A stretch of 64,000 nt of DNA. Source: Alphaproteobacteria bacterium. GTDB lineage: Bacteria; Pseudomonadota; Alphaproteobacteria; Sphingomonadales; Kordiimonadaceae. Positions 9,465 to 17,801 of this stretch are shown piece after piece. Location: assembly GCA_021774735.1 (NCBI GenBank), contig JAJFIS010000047.1, positions 81,918-145,917 on the forward strand, in the 5' to 3' direction. The notes below the pieces were generated by a model. The model had not been told where the DNA came from. It saw only the letters and a program-made list of their open reading frames with translations, and did no database searches. Both the position numbers and the translations under genes were made by a program. Within the stretch, counting starts at the first letter, position 1, and every line of letters begins with the position of its first letter.

Positions 9465-10619
9465 TCACTCATCTGGTTTCAACTTATGAAGGCGCTGCGC
9501 TTTTTGCGATATTTGGACCGCCATAAACTGACCAGACCGTCCCAAAGCACCTGCCAACATTGGCACCTCACCACACTTCAATACTATATCATCTTGCGGC
9601 GTTTTATTCAAAATTACCGTTTGACCAACCTCAAAATTCATCGCTTGCGATAGTGGCATCGTTTGCTCATCTAACACTGCGTTCAGTTGAACCTCGGTCT
9701 GCCAAAGCTCGGTCGCCAAGTGACTTTCCCAGATTGAATCACGACCAAACTTCTCCCCCATAAAGCGTTGAAGCAGTAATTCGCGGATGGGTTCCAGCGT
9801 GGCATACGGAAATAAAAGCTCAAGCCTGCCACCACGATCTTCCATATCCACCCGAAGCTTAATAAGAACCGCCGCATTCGGCGGCCTAGCGATTGTGGCA
9901 AAACGTGGGTTTGTCTCCAACCTGTCAAAGGTGAAATTGACAGGGCTTAAAGGTTCAAAAGCTGTGCACATATCTTTCAGAACAACTGCCGTCATACGCT
10001 CAACAAGTGTCTGCTCGATAGTGGTATAGGGTCGGCCCTCAATGCGCATCGCAGCGGTACCACGCCGCCCGCCAAGCAACACATCAACGATAGAATAAAT
10101 CAAACTACTATCAATGGTCATCAGCCCGTAGTTATCCCATTCTTCGGCCCTAAATACAGCCAGCATTGCCGGCAAAGGTATAGAGTTTAGGTAATCCCCA
10201 AACCGTACTGATGTGATATTATCCAGTGACACTTCGATGTTATCAGAGGTGAAATTACGCAAGCTTGTCGACATCATCCGCACCATCCGATCAAAGATAA
10301 CATCCAGCATCGGTAAGCGGTCATATGAGACAAGGGCGCTGTTTATAAGTGCTTGAATGCCGTGAATATCACCAGCATCATCGTCGTCATCGAAGCCAAG
10401 TAAACTATCAATTTCAGTCTGGTCTAAAACCCGACCCGGAACCCCGTCATCATCGTCCCCACCACCTTCAGCATCATCACCGCCAGCCATAGACTCCCAT
10501 TCGGCCGCCATCGCGTCTTGATCAGCGCCCTCATCGTCGTCACCGGCTTCGGCAGCCATGGAGGCTTCCCATTCAGCCGCTACGGCTTCGTCGTCTATTT
10601 CTTCGTCATCTGAGATCAT
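9465..10619 (-). CDS. fliM: Flagellar motor switch protein FliM
   Basis: Forms the middle of the C-ring, binds CheY-P and controls rotation. The core (about residues 80-290) has the family features DQTEIDSLLGF and SLRNFTSDNIEVSLDNITSVRFGDY, and the C-terminal SpoA-type domain follows (LNAVLDEQTMPLSQ to the end). At 384 residues it is longer than usual because of an acidic extension of about 65 residues containing two imperfect AAEWE(A)SMA repeats. As a result the EIDSLL peptide, normally at the extreme N-terminus, is moved to residue 70. The ATG is preceded by GGATAAAG. Confidence 0.95.
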   Translation of the reverse strand: MISDDEEIDDEAVAAEWEASMAAEAGDDDEGADQDAMAAEWESMAGGDDAEGGGDDDDGVPGRVLDQTEIDSLLGFDDDDDAGDIHGIQALINSALVSYDRLPMLDVIFDRMVRMMSTSLRNFTSDNIEVSLDNITSVRFGDYLNSIPLPAMLAVFRAEEWDNYGLMTIDSSLIYSIVDVLLGGRRGTAAMRIEGRPYTTIEQTLVERMTAVVLKDMCTAFEPLSPVNFTFDRLETNPRFATIARPPNAAVLIKLRVDMEDRGGRLELLFPYATLEPIRELLLQRFMGEKFGRDSIWESHLATELWQTEVQLNAVLDEQTMPLSQAMNFEVGQTVILNKTPQDDIVLKCGEVPMLAGALGRSGQFMAVQISQKAQRLHKLKPDE

Positions 10620-10669
10620 TAATCTTTATCCAACATCTCTACATTTCAAGTATTTTACATCAAAATAGT

Positions 10670-11212
10670 CTAGCGCTCTGAGACATAAAATTTTTGGAAA
10701 TGAATATCTTTTACGACCGCAGGTGCCACGGCCTGATTCACCCGCATTAGCAGTTCTTCTTTTAAGCGAATCATACCTGCTGAGCCCTCGGTGTCTTCGG
10801 GGCGCAGTTCACGCATAAAAATTAAAAATTGGTCGCGCACGGCAGGTATTTTCAAGGCGACCTCATCACGGAAACTAATGCGGTCAAATTCCAATTGCAC
10901 TTGAACATTGAGCAAAACCTGCCTACCACCGCTGGTGTTCAGGTCTGTCGTCAATTCAATTTCGTCCGAATAGACAAGGGCTTTGTCTTCTTCAGGGACT
11001 TCTTCTTCAACGACAGCGCTCTCTTCTGTGCCATCTTCGCCAGCGTCCTCACCCTCCGGCTCGTCACCGCCCATGAACATCATGACAACCACGACAATGA
11101 TGATGATTAAGACCAAACCGCCGCCACCAAAAATGATCATTTTTTTGCCGCTAAGCTTTTTCTTCTCTAAGCCTTCGGTTAAGTCGTCTTCAATTGCTTC
11201 TTCTTCGGCCAT
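10670..11212 (-). CDS. fliL: Flagellar basal-body-associated protein FliL
   Basis: Inner-membrane protein that surrounds stators at the basal body. It shows a cytoplasmic start, one membrane segment (MIIFGGGGLVLIIIIVVVVMMFM, about 25-47), an acidic Glu/Asp linker (48-75) and the C-terminal FliL domain (about 80-180) with the RPEDTEGSAGMIRLKEEL region and ending in HFQKFYVSER. It is the first gene of the minus-strand motor operon and diverges from flgF across a 341-bp regulatory region. Confidence 0.93.
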   Translation of the reverse strand: MAEEEAIEDDLTEGLEKKKLSGKKMIIFGGGGLVLIIIIVVVVMMFMGGDEPEGEDAGEDGTEESAVVEEEVPEEDKALVYSDEIELTTDLNTSGGRQVLLNVQVQLEFDRISFRDEVALKIPAVRDQFLIFMRELRPEDTEGSAGMIRLKEELLMRVNQAVAPAVVKDIHFQKFYVSER

Positions 11213-11423
11213 ATATAATTCTGCCTGAATAAATTTGTGGCGATCAACGCCGGTGCCTGCACTGAATGTCTAGTATAGCAACTATTATGCCGATACACAG
11301 CTTCTTCAGCTTTTAAAGGACCTTAACGTTAATCGCTATGGGTTAACAAGCCGTGAAATCATCAAATCTTGTTGGAAAGCGGAAATATTGGGCTATTTTT
11401 TCCCATTCTCGGCAATTTAAGCT

Positions 11424-11438
11424 GGGAAAAAGCTGCCC
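11424..11438. promoter_or_regulatory. FlbD-like enhancer site upstream of flgF
   Basis: GGGAAAAAGCTGCCC, 15 bp, centred about 70 bp upstream of the flgF sigma-54 element. It is followed by TATTG exactly as the site upstream of flgI is. It fits NGGCA-N5-TGCCN with one deviation. The regulator itself is not in the window, so the assignment to FlbD is inference from flagellar context. Confidence 0.55.
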
Positions 11439-11499
11439 TATTGACTAGAGCATGTCTCATTTGTCCTAAAAAAACCATAAAAATCAATCTCTTAAATTC

Positions 11500-11514
11500 T
11501 GGCACGGCCCATGC
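11500..11514 (+). promoter_or_regulatory. Sigma-54 promoter of flgF operon
   Basis: TGGCACG-N4-ATGC, with a perfect -24 element and one mismatch in the -12 element (consensus TTGC). It lies about 40 bp before the flgF start codon, suitable for a short leader. Confidence 0.75.
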
Positions 11515-11553
11515 AAAGGGTTAGGCAATCACTGCCATAAAAGGAGCAGAGTT

Positions 11554-12321
11554 ATGGATACCACAATCTATATTGGCTTAGCACATCAGATGGCAATGCG
11601 CCGTCGAATGGATATTATTGCTCACAATGTTGCGAATATGAACACTACTGCCTTCAATAAAGAGCGGGTTGCCTTTCGCCAATTTTTGATGGATGCAGGC
11701 GGGTCAGACGCTTCATCCGGTGGCAAAGTCTCATCTGTTCTAGACTATGGCATCATCCGTAATTTGAGCCAAGGGACCTTTGTTCCAACCGGTAATGACC
11801 TTGATATTGCCATTTCAGGCCGAGGTTATTTATCCGTAGAACTGCCCGACGGCGACACTGGTTACACGCGCAATGGCCGCATGAAAGTAGATAAAGACCT
11901 CAATCTGGCCCTTTTATCAGGTGAAAAAATATTAGATGACACGGGTAAAACTATTACTATAACGCCAGAAGATCTCAACTTACATATTGCCAACGATGGA
12001 ACTTTATCCTCCAGTGCTGGGGAATTAGGCAAGATTGGCGTTTATTCGTTTGAAAACGAACAGGCCATGGAGCGCATTGGCACCTCGCTTTATATCACGG
12101 ATGAAGATCCCCTTTATTCCTTCGAGCCTGCCTATATAGAAGAGAGCGGCAACAAAGTTGAGATATTAAGTGGCAACGTTGAAAACTCCAACGTTAACGC
12201 CCTTCAAAGCATGACCGAAATGATCAAGGTCCAACGGGCCTACCAGTCTTTTTCCCGGTCGTTAGACACATACCAAAAGATGCGAAGTGACAGTCTTGAC
12301 CGGCTTGCCCGCGTCCAATAA
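11554..12321 (+). CDS. flgF: Flagellar basal-body rod protein FlgF
   Basis: Proximal rod subunit in the periplasm. The N-terminal rod signature reads AMRRRMDIIAHNVANMNTTAFNKE, and the C-terminal helix NVNALQSMTEMIKVQRAYQSFSR is the paired assembly helix of the family. 255 residues, normal length. The start has a strong Shine-Dalgarno (AAAGGAG) and a sigma-54 element about 40 bp upstream. It is followed by flgG after 37 nt. Confidence 0.95.
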   Translation: MDTTIYIGLAHQMAMRRRMDIIAHNVANMNTTAFNKERVAFRQFLMDAGGSDASSGGKVSSVLDYGIIRNLSQGTFVPTGNDLDIAISGRGYLSVELPDGDTGYTRNGRMKVDKDLNLALLSGEKILDDTGKTITITPEDLNLHIANDGTLSSSAGELGKIGVYSFENEQAMERIGTSLYITDEDPLYSFEPAYIEESGNKVEILSGNVENSNVNALQSMTEMIKVQRAYQSFSRSLDTYQKMRSDSLDRLARVQ

Positions 12322-12358
12322 CGCGCCGCAGCGTCAAGTTTAATAAAGGATTGAACTA

Positions 12359-13144
12359 ATGAAAGCCCTCAGTACCGCAGCAACAGGAATGTTAGCCCAG
12401 CAATTAAACGTTGAGGTTATCTCCAACAATATCGCCAATATGAATACGACGGGATATAAGCGTCGCCGCGCGGAATTCCAGGATCTGTTATACCAAAATA
12501 TTGAACGTGTCGGGGCTAACACCTCTGATTCTGGCTCCGTGAGCCCATCGGGCATTCAAGTGGGTGTTGGGGTTCGGGCGTCTGGCGTATACCGGATATC
12601 AGAGCAAGGTGCGCTGCAAAGCACCGGCAATAAATTTGACATCGCTATCAATGGGAATGGGTATTTTCATGTTCAACTTCCCGATGGCTCTGATGCCTAT
12701 ACCCGAGCTGGATCATTCCAGATTGATCAAACAGGTCAGTTGGTAACACCAGAAGGCTTTGTGGTTCAGCCCGCCGTTACGATCCCACAAGAAGCCCTTG
12801 ATGTAACCATCAATGAACAAGGCGAGGTCCAATATAACCTTACCGGCCAAACAACACCATCGGTCGCAGGCCAATTAAACCTTGCTATATTCCCTAATGA
12901 AATAGGCCTTGAGGCCATTGGTTCAAACCTAATGGTAGAAAGCCAAGCATCGGGCTCAGCAGCATTAGCGGCACCTGGCCAAGCTGGGTACGGAACAGTT
13001 TTCCAAGGGTTTTTAGAGAATTCAAACGTGAATGCAGTTTCCGAGATCACTAACCTGATTACGGCACAACGGGGCTATGAGATGAACAGTAAGGTCATTC
13101 AAGCTGCTGATGAAATGCTGCAAGCCGCTAACCAGCTAAGATAA
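12359..13144 (+). CDS. flgG: Flagellar distal rod protein FlgG
   Basis: Forms the distal rod. Begins MKALSTAATGMLAQQLNVEV followed by SNNIANMNTTGYKRRRAEFQ, and ends with ENSNVNAVSEITNLITAQRGYEM and the terminal ADEMLQAANQLR, all highly typical of FlgG. 261 residues, full length. AAAGGATTG precedes the ATG. Second gene of the flgF-flgG-flgA-flgH operon. Confidence 0.97.
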   Translation: MKALSTAATGMLAQQLNVEVISNNIANMNTTGYKRRRAEFQDLLYQNIERVGANTSDSGSVSPSGIQVGVGVRASGVYRISEQGALQSTGNKFDIAINGNGYFHVQLPDGSDAYTRAGSFQIDQTGQLVTPEGFVVQPAVTIPQEALDVTINEQGEVQYNLTGQTTPSVAGQLNLAIFPNEIGLEAIGSNLMVESQASGSAALAAPGQAGYGTVFQGFLENSNVNAVSEITNLITAQRGYEMNSKVIQAADEMLQAANQLR

Positions 13145-13168
13145 AGAATTAAGTGCAAGGATTTGATA

Positions 13169-14152
13169 ATGTTAAAGTTTAAACATATTGCCAAGATACT
13201 ATTGATACCCTTATTGCTGGTCACCACCTTCAGCTTTATGGCTGCCGCAGATATAACTTTGCGCAGTGACATCCGGGTAGCGGGTCCTATCCTAACGTTA
13301 GGTGATCTATTCTCTGGCGCTGGTGAGGCCGCAGATACAGCAGTCGCTGAAACGCCTGAGCCCGGCAAATCTCGGTCCATCATTGTTAAAAACATAGTGA
13401 ATGCCGTGAATAAAGCTGGTCTCACTTGGGAAAAACCAGCCTTTTTACGCGCCGTTCGCATCACTCGAGAAGGCCAAGAACTAACCCAAGCCGACCTAGG
13501 CCGGATAGTCCGCAATATGCTCGCGAGTTCCTTAACGAATGAGCGATTTAATGTGAAATTCTATGGTTCCAGAACGCTTTATATTCCACTCGACAATGAT
13601 TTTAGCGACATTGAAGTCTCCGAATTGGCCTTCAACGCGCAATCAGGGCGCTTTACCGCCCGTTTAGCGCTGCCCATTGGGATGGGTGAATATAAGGAGT
13701 TATCTTTAAGCGGTAATATTGAGGCCGTTCGTGCCCTACCCGTATTAAACCGCGCTGTGGCACCGGGTGAAATTATTACACGTACTGATATCGCCATGAA
13801 AGATGTTGCTGTACGCAAGATAAGCCGCAATTTTGTCAGTACTGTTGCTGAGATGATTGGCAAAACTGTTCGCAACGGCCAGCGAGCCGGAGCGCCACTA
13901 CGCACCAGCGATCTCATATCACCTGTGACCGTTAAGCGTAATAAAACCATCGGCATCAGCTTCAGCCAAGGGGCCATTAGCTTGATGACAATTGGCAAAG
14001 CGCTTGAGAACGGCGGTACTGGCGACATAATTCGTGTGCTAAATATTGCATCCAATAAAACGGTCCATGCCCGGATTATAGGGCCAGATATGGCTGAGAT
14101 CATCACACCACAAATGCTGGCCCGCCAACTGGCCGAAAACCAATATCAATAA
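13169..14152 (+). CDS. flgA: Flagellar P-ring assembly chaperone FlgA
   Basis: Periplasmic chaperone for FlgI polymerisation into the P ring. A signal peptide is clear (KILLIPLLLVTTFSFMAAADI). The C-terminal half carries the SAF-type domain with VLNRAVAPGEIITRTDIAMKD and the later GQRAGAPLRTSDL and IIGPDMAEI elements. I chose ATG 13169 (MLKFKHIAK), 9 nt after AAGG, rather than the TTG 6 nt upstream. 327 residues, somewhat long for the family because of the region between signal and SAF domain. Confidence 0.92.
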   Translation: MLKFKHIAKILLIPLLLVTTFSFMAAADITLRSDIRVAGPILTLGDLFSGAGEAADTAVAETPEPGKSRSIIVKNIVNAVNKAGLTWEKPAFLRAVRITREGQELTQADLGRIVRNMLASSLTNERFNVKFYGSRTLYIPLDNDFSDIEVSELAFNAQSGRFTARLALPIGMGEYKELSLSGNIEAVRALPVLNRAVAPGEIITRTDIAMKDVAVRKISRNFVSTVAEMIGKTVRNGQRAGAPLRTSDLISPVTVKRNKTIGISFSQGAISLMTIGKALENGGTGDIIRVLNIASNKTVHARIIGPDMAEIITPQMLARQLAENQYQ

Positions 14153-14178
14153 ACTGCTCTGCTGAATAGGAGACCAAA

Positions 14179-14952
14179 ATGTTCGTCACATTAATTAAGA
14201 GATCAGCCCTTTTAAGCGCGGTAATAGCGCTGAGCGCGTGCGGGGCCATGGACCGGATAAAAAATATCGGTAAGGCACCAGAACTGACCCCTATTCAGAA
14301 TGTTCAGGCCCCACCTGTTGAACGCTCAATCAGCTATCCTGTTGCCTCCGCCGAGGTGATTGAAACCACCCCAAATAGCTTATGGCGAACGGGTGCACGA
14401 GCCTTCTTTAAAGACCAACGGGCGGCCCGCATTGGTGATATTTTAACCGTGGAAATTAATATTACTGACAATGCAAGCGTGGCTAACAGCACCGCGCGGG
14501 CCAGAACATCGGCGGATGATAGCAGTATAACGAACTTCTTTGGCCTTGAGGCTGCTATACCAAAAATTTTACCCGGTGGCAGCAATGGCACCGTGGGACA
14601 AGCTTTTGATCCTGCTGCATTAACTGCCCTTGGATCTACCAGTAGCTACACCGGTAATGGCACGGTCGATCGCAGTGAAAACATTGAGCTGCAACTAGCT
14701 GCTATAATTACTGATATCCTTCCTAATGGCAATTTGGTCATCCAAGGTCGCCAAGAAGTACGGGTGAACTTTGAAAAACGTGAGCTGCTACTAGCTGGTA
14801 TTGTTCGGCCAGAAGACATTAGTTCATCCAATATCGTCCAACATACTAAGATTGCTGAAGCCCGTATTTCCTATGGCGGCAAAGGTCAGCTGACCGATGT
14901 ACAACAGCCACGATACGGCACTCAGCTATATGATATTATCTTCCCCTTCTAA
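14179..14952 (+). CDS. flgH: Flagellar L-ring lipoprotein FlgH
   Basis: Outer-membrane ring of the basal body. A lipoprotein signal ends in the lipobox LSAC (Cys about residue 21). Family motifs include SLWRTGARAFFKDQRAARIGDILTVEI (in parts) and the C-terminal VRPEDISSSNIVQHTKIAEARISYGGKGQL. 257 residues, normal. It is the last gene of the operon, followed by a terminator 66 nt downstream. Confidence 0.96.
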   Translation: MFVTLIKRSALLSAVIALSACGAMDRIKNIGKAPELTPIQNVQAPPVERSISYPVASAEVIETTPNSLWRTGARAFFKDQRAARIGDILTVEINITDNASVANSTARARTSADDSSITNFFGLEAAIPKILPGGSNGTVGQAFDPAALTALGSTSSYTGNGTVDRSENIELQLAAIITDILPNGNLVIQGRQEVRVNFEKRELLLAGIVRPEDISSSNIVQHTKIAEARISYGGKGQLTDVQQPRYGTQLYDIIFPF

Positions 14953-15017
14953 ATATTGAGGTGAAGACACAAGAGTTTGTTCTGAGTAACGCTTACCGAA
15001 GCGAGCCAATAACTCAA

Positions 15018-15047
15018 GCCGCGTGGGAAACCACGCGGCCTTTTTCT
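15018..15047 (+). terminator. Rho-independent terminator after flgH
   Basis: Perfect 9-bp GC-rich stem GCCGCGTGG / CCACGCGGC with a GAAA loop, followed by C and TTTTTCTT. It ends the flgF-flgH operon just before the convergent dksA gene. Confidence 0.93.
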
Positions 15048-15080
15048 TCATGTAATGATATAAAGCTCAAACTGCGTTAT

Positions 15081-15530
15081 TCAGTCGTCGCGGTGTACTT
15101 TTTCTGACCGCTCATGCATTTCTTGGGCTTCAATGGTCATGGTCGCAATGGGGCGCGCTGCCAAGCGCCTAAGGCTTATAGGCTCGCCAGAAACTTCACA
15201 ATAACCATATTCGCCTTCTTCAAGACGTGCGAGTGCGGAATCTATTTTTGAAGCGAGCTTACGTTGGCGATCACGGGTGCGCAGTTCAACAGACCAATCG
15301 GTTTCAGATGATGCACGATCAGCAATATCGGGCTCACGCAGGTTATCTTCCTGCAGATTATTCAGCGTTTCTTGACTTTCACGTTGAATACTGTTTTTCC
15401 ATTCAAGCAGCTTCCTGCGGAAAAATTCCTGTTGAAGAGGATTCATAAATTCTTCATCAGCTTTGGGCTCATAATCATCAGGTAGATTTACTCGAACCAA
15501 ATGTTCCATACGGCAATTTCCCAACCACAA
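15081..15530 (-). CDS. dksA: DksA/TraR family RNA polymerase-binding protein, zinc-poor type
   Basis: Binds the RNA polymerase secondary channel and works with ppGpp in transcription control. The coiled-coil region (about 35-95) is followed by the degenerate zinc-finger segment EYGYCEVSGEPISLRRLAARPIATMTIEAQEMHE. Only the first of the four zinc Cys of E. coli DksA remains; the others are Ser, Thr and Ala, as in zinc-independent homologues. 149 residues. It lies between flgH and fliX inside the flagellar region, facing flgH. Confidence 0.9.
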   Translation of the reverse strand: MWLGNCRMEHLVRVNLPDDYEPKADEEFMNPLQQEFFRRKLLEWKNSIQRESQETLNNLQEDNLREPDIADRASSETDWSVELRTRDRQRKLASKIDSALARLEEGEYGYCEVSGEPISLRRLAARPIATMTIEAQEMHERSEKVHRDD

Positions 15531-15655
15531 GATATGCTATTTCATTAAACTACTCAGAAAAACTCGCGCCCTATATAATGATTAGGCGGCATCTAGACAA
15601 GCTGAAAAACCACAGAATGGAAAGAAGCTGGATAAAAAATAAAAGGAGAAAGACC

Positions 15656-16078
15656 TTAAAAGCCTAATTTTGCCAATTCAACTTCCGCCCGAAGTTCAAT
15701 TTCCTCAAGAATTTCAACGAGCTTTGGATCTTCAGCATTTTCACGTTGTGCGCGAGTTAGGCCTGCTAAAACTTTCAATCGTGCCGCTGGAATAGCGCCT
15801 AAAAGTAAACCACGGCGTACTTCTTCTAGCAAATCAAGCATATCATCAGCCCTTTGCAGGCCCTTTGAGGGCCCTTGGGTAGAATCAGGTACTTCTTGAA
15901 TTGACAACAATGAATTAAGAGGTGCAAGCGGTGCTGCGCCCCCAACAGTTGCGGCTGTACCCGTGGAACCACTTTCAGGCGAAAGTTCAGCGGCAAAGGC
16001 TTTGCCGCCAGCCCCGCTTTTCGCTTTGGTCTTTTTCACCGACTTATTTTGTATTTGGCCACTGCCTGAAATCTTCAT
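15656..16078 (-). CDS. fliX: Flagellar assembly regulator FliX
   Basis: FliX in Caulobacter couples early flagellar assembly to the sigma-54 activator FlbD. This 140-residue protein starts MKISGSGQIQ, has a low-complexity Ala/Gly/Ser stretch (about 20-60) and ends with the conserved helical part DDMLDLLEEVRRGLLLGAIP and ILEEIELRAEVELAKLGF. Its divergent arrangement with flgI matches that in other alphaproteobacteria. Its presence supports FlbD-type control of the sigma-54 promoters in this window. Confidence 0.9.
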   Translation of the reverse strand: MKISGSGQIQNKSVKKTKAKSGAGGKAFAAELSPESGSTGTAATVGGAAPLAPLNSLLSIQEVPDSTQGPSKGLQRADDMLDLLEEVRRGLLLGAIPAARLKVLAGLTRAQRENAEDPKLVEILEEIELRAEVELAKLGF

Positions 16079-16099
16079 GAGATATAGACTACTCCGTCT

Positions 16100-16148
16100 T
16101 TGCCTATTGGGGCAAGTATCGCCGTGTCTTATTGGGCACTTTCTGCCC
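16100..16148. promoter_or_regulatory. FlbD-like enhancer sites in fliX/flgI intergenic region
   Basis: Two sites: inverted repeat TTGCC-N6-GGCAA at 16100-16115 and the 15-bp GGGCACTTTCTGCCC at 16134-16148. The second is followed by TATTG, as is the flgF site. They lie 70-120 bp upstream of the flgI sigma-54 element, the usual distance for an enhancer. Confidence 0.6.
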
Positions 16149-16218
16149 TATTGTCCAGCAAAATAGAAAAAAATCAATTAATACAGCATGTTAGTATAAT
16201 AATGCACACCTTAATAAC

Positions 16219-16233
16219 TGGCATGAATATGGC
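16219..16233 (+). promoter_or_regulatory. Probable sigma-54 promoter of flgI
   Basis: TGGCATG-N4-TGGC: good -24 element, -12 element with one mismatch (TGGC for TTGC). About 90 bp before the flgI start codon. Confidence 0.6.
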
Positions 16234-16323
16234 ATATGAATTCTAGTAAGTCGTGGATCAAAATCTGACTGAGCGGAAAAGCCGAGCCTTGGCATAAGGC
16301 TAAACCAATAAACGAGATACAAT

Positions 16324-17472
16324 ATGATGAATTCTGCTGAACGCTACTCACTTCGCCATATCACCCTGCTCGGCCTATGTATTTGTACGGCCTTTTTTAT
16401 GGTTGCTTATAGCGTAAGTGCTCAGGGTACACGCATCAAGGATATAGTTTCCATTGAGACCATCAGGGACAACCAATTGGTCGGATTGGGGTTAGTCGTG
16501 GGCTTAGACGGCACCGGCGATACCCTGCGCAATGTTCCTTATACCACGCAGCAAATTGCGGCAATGTTGGAGCGCCTTGGCACTAACATCAAAGGCGTTG
16601 ATATGAAGCCTGAGAATATCGCCACTGTTATGGTCACCGCAACTTTACCCGCTTTTGCCCGCTCTGGCACTCGCATTGATGTGAATGTGGCTTCAGCCGG
16701 GGATGCAGAAGACCTCCGGGGTGGTGTATTATTGGTAACACCCCTGACCGGTGCAGACGGCGAAATTTATGCTGTTGCCCAAGGCTCAGTCGCCATTGCA
16801 GGCTTTTCAGCTGGCGGTGATGCCAGTGGCACCCAACAGGGTGTACCAACAAGCGGGCGCATCTCTAATGGCGCCATCATTGAGCGCGAAATAGGCTTTG
16901 AGTTAAATGAATTGAATGCTGTAAAGCTAAGCCTGCATAACCCAGACCTGACTACCGCATCACGAGTTGCCATGGCTATTAATGCTTTTAAGGGCATGCC
17001 TGTTGCTGAGGCCCTAGACCCCAGTACAGTGCAGATAATTCGCCCAGCTGGAGTTGATGGCACCATGGTGTCATTATTAACTGATATTGAGCAATTAGAG
17101 ATTAGACCTGACCAATATGCCAAGGTTATCATTGATGAACGCACAGGCATAATTGTGATGGGTAATAATGTTACAATAAGCCCGCTGGCAGTCGCCCACG
17201 GCAATCTAACAATTACGATTACCGAGATGGCTGAAGTTTCCCAGCCAGGTGCCCTTTCCCGGGGTGGTAATACAGAAGTTGTTCCCAGAACTTTGGTGGA
17301 CGTAGATGACGGTGCCAAAAAACGTCGCTTAGCAATGCTAAACAGGGCGACGACGCTTCAAGAATTGGTTGACGGTTTAAATGCCTTAGGCTTTGGCCCG
17401 CGTGACATGATTACCATATTGCAAGCCATCAAGGCCGCAGGTGCCATGCAAGCCGAATTGCAGGTGTTATGA
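16324..17472 (+). CDS. flgI: Flagellar P-ring protein FlgI
   Basis: Forms the periplasmic P ring. Signal peptide with hydrophobic core LLGLCICTAFFMVAYSVSA. Family motifs are RIKDIVSIETIRDNQLVGLGLVVGLDGTGD (in parts), NIATVMVTATLPAFARSGTRIDV and the C-terminal LQELVDGLNALGFGPRDMI. 382 residues, full length. The stop overlaps flgJ by 4 nt. Confidence 0.97.
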   Translation: MMNSAERYSLRHITLLGLCICTAFFMVAYSVSAQGTRIKDIVSIETIRDNQLVGLGLVVGLDGTGDTLRNVPYTTQQIAAMLERLGTNIKGVDMKPENIATVMVTATLPAFARSGTRIDVNVASAGDAEDLRGGVLLVTPLTGADGEIYAVAQGSVAIAGFSAGGDASGTQQGVPTSGRISNGAIIEREIGFELNELNAVKLSLHNPDLTTASRVAMAINAFKGMPVAEALDPSTVQIIRPAGVDGTMVSLLTDIEQLEIRPDQYAKVIIDERTGIIVMGNNVTISPLAVAHGNLTITITEMAEVSQPGALSRGGNTEVVPRTLVDVDDGAKKRRLAMLNRATTLQELVDGLNALGFGPRDMITILQAIKAAGAMQAELQVL

Positions 17473-17801
17473 TGGATATAAACTTCATAAATACCGCTAA
17501 AATGCAAGTTGGCAATGCTCAGATGGATGCGGTTAAGCAAGCCGCTCTTATAGCACCCAAAAATGAAAAAGCATTACGAGAGGCTGCCGAGAGTTTCGAG
17601 GCAGTATTTATCTCGCAAATGTTGGGTCCAATGTTTGAAACCGTACCAATCGATGGTCCTTTTGGCGGCGGTAACTCTGAAGGTATTTATCGCTCCATGA
17701 TGATGGAACATGTGGGAAAAGGGATCGCAGGCAGCGGCGGCATTGGCATAGCTGATCAAGTTTACAACATATTACTACAATATCAGGAGGCTTCATCATG
17801 A
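17469..17801 (+). CDS. flgJ: FlgJ-type rod-binding protein (no muramidase domain)
   Basis: 110 residues containing only the rod-capping domain: LREAAESFEAVFISQMLGPM and the end NSEGIYRSMMMEHVGKGIAG. The C-terminal peptidoglycan hydrolase domain of gammaproteobacterial FlgJ is absent, as is normal in alphaproteobacteria, so a separate lytic enzyme must open the cell wall. Overlaps flgI upstream and flgN downstream by 4 nt each. Confidence 0.9.
   Translation: MMDINFINTAKMQVGNAQMDAVKQAALIAPKNEKALREAAESFEAVFISQMLGPMFETVPIDGPFGGGNSEGIYRSMMMEHVGKGIAGSGGIGIADQVYNILLQYQEASS

Larger units (their letters stand above)
11213..11553. promoter_or_regulatory. Divergent fliL/flgF control region
   Basis: 341 bp between divergent flagellar operons. 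It contains the flgF sigma-54 element and an enhancer-like site listed separately. On the fliL side I do not find a convincing sigma-54 element or a strong housekeeping promoter. The stretch 11340-11440 is rich in GGGCT/TGCCC and GGCAA half-sites of the kind bound by FlbD-type activators. Confidence 0.6.

Noticed and set aside
11213..11340. Sigma-54 promoter for fliL on the minus strand
   Set aside because: Several GCAA and TGCC fragments exist, but none at the correct spacing.
13579..14106. 175-codon minus-strand ORF opposite flgA
   Set aside because: Shadow of FlgA; no motif of its own.
16767..17318. 183-codon minus-strand ORF opposite flgI
   Set aside because: Shadow of a clear FlgI gene.
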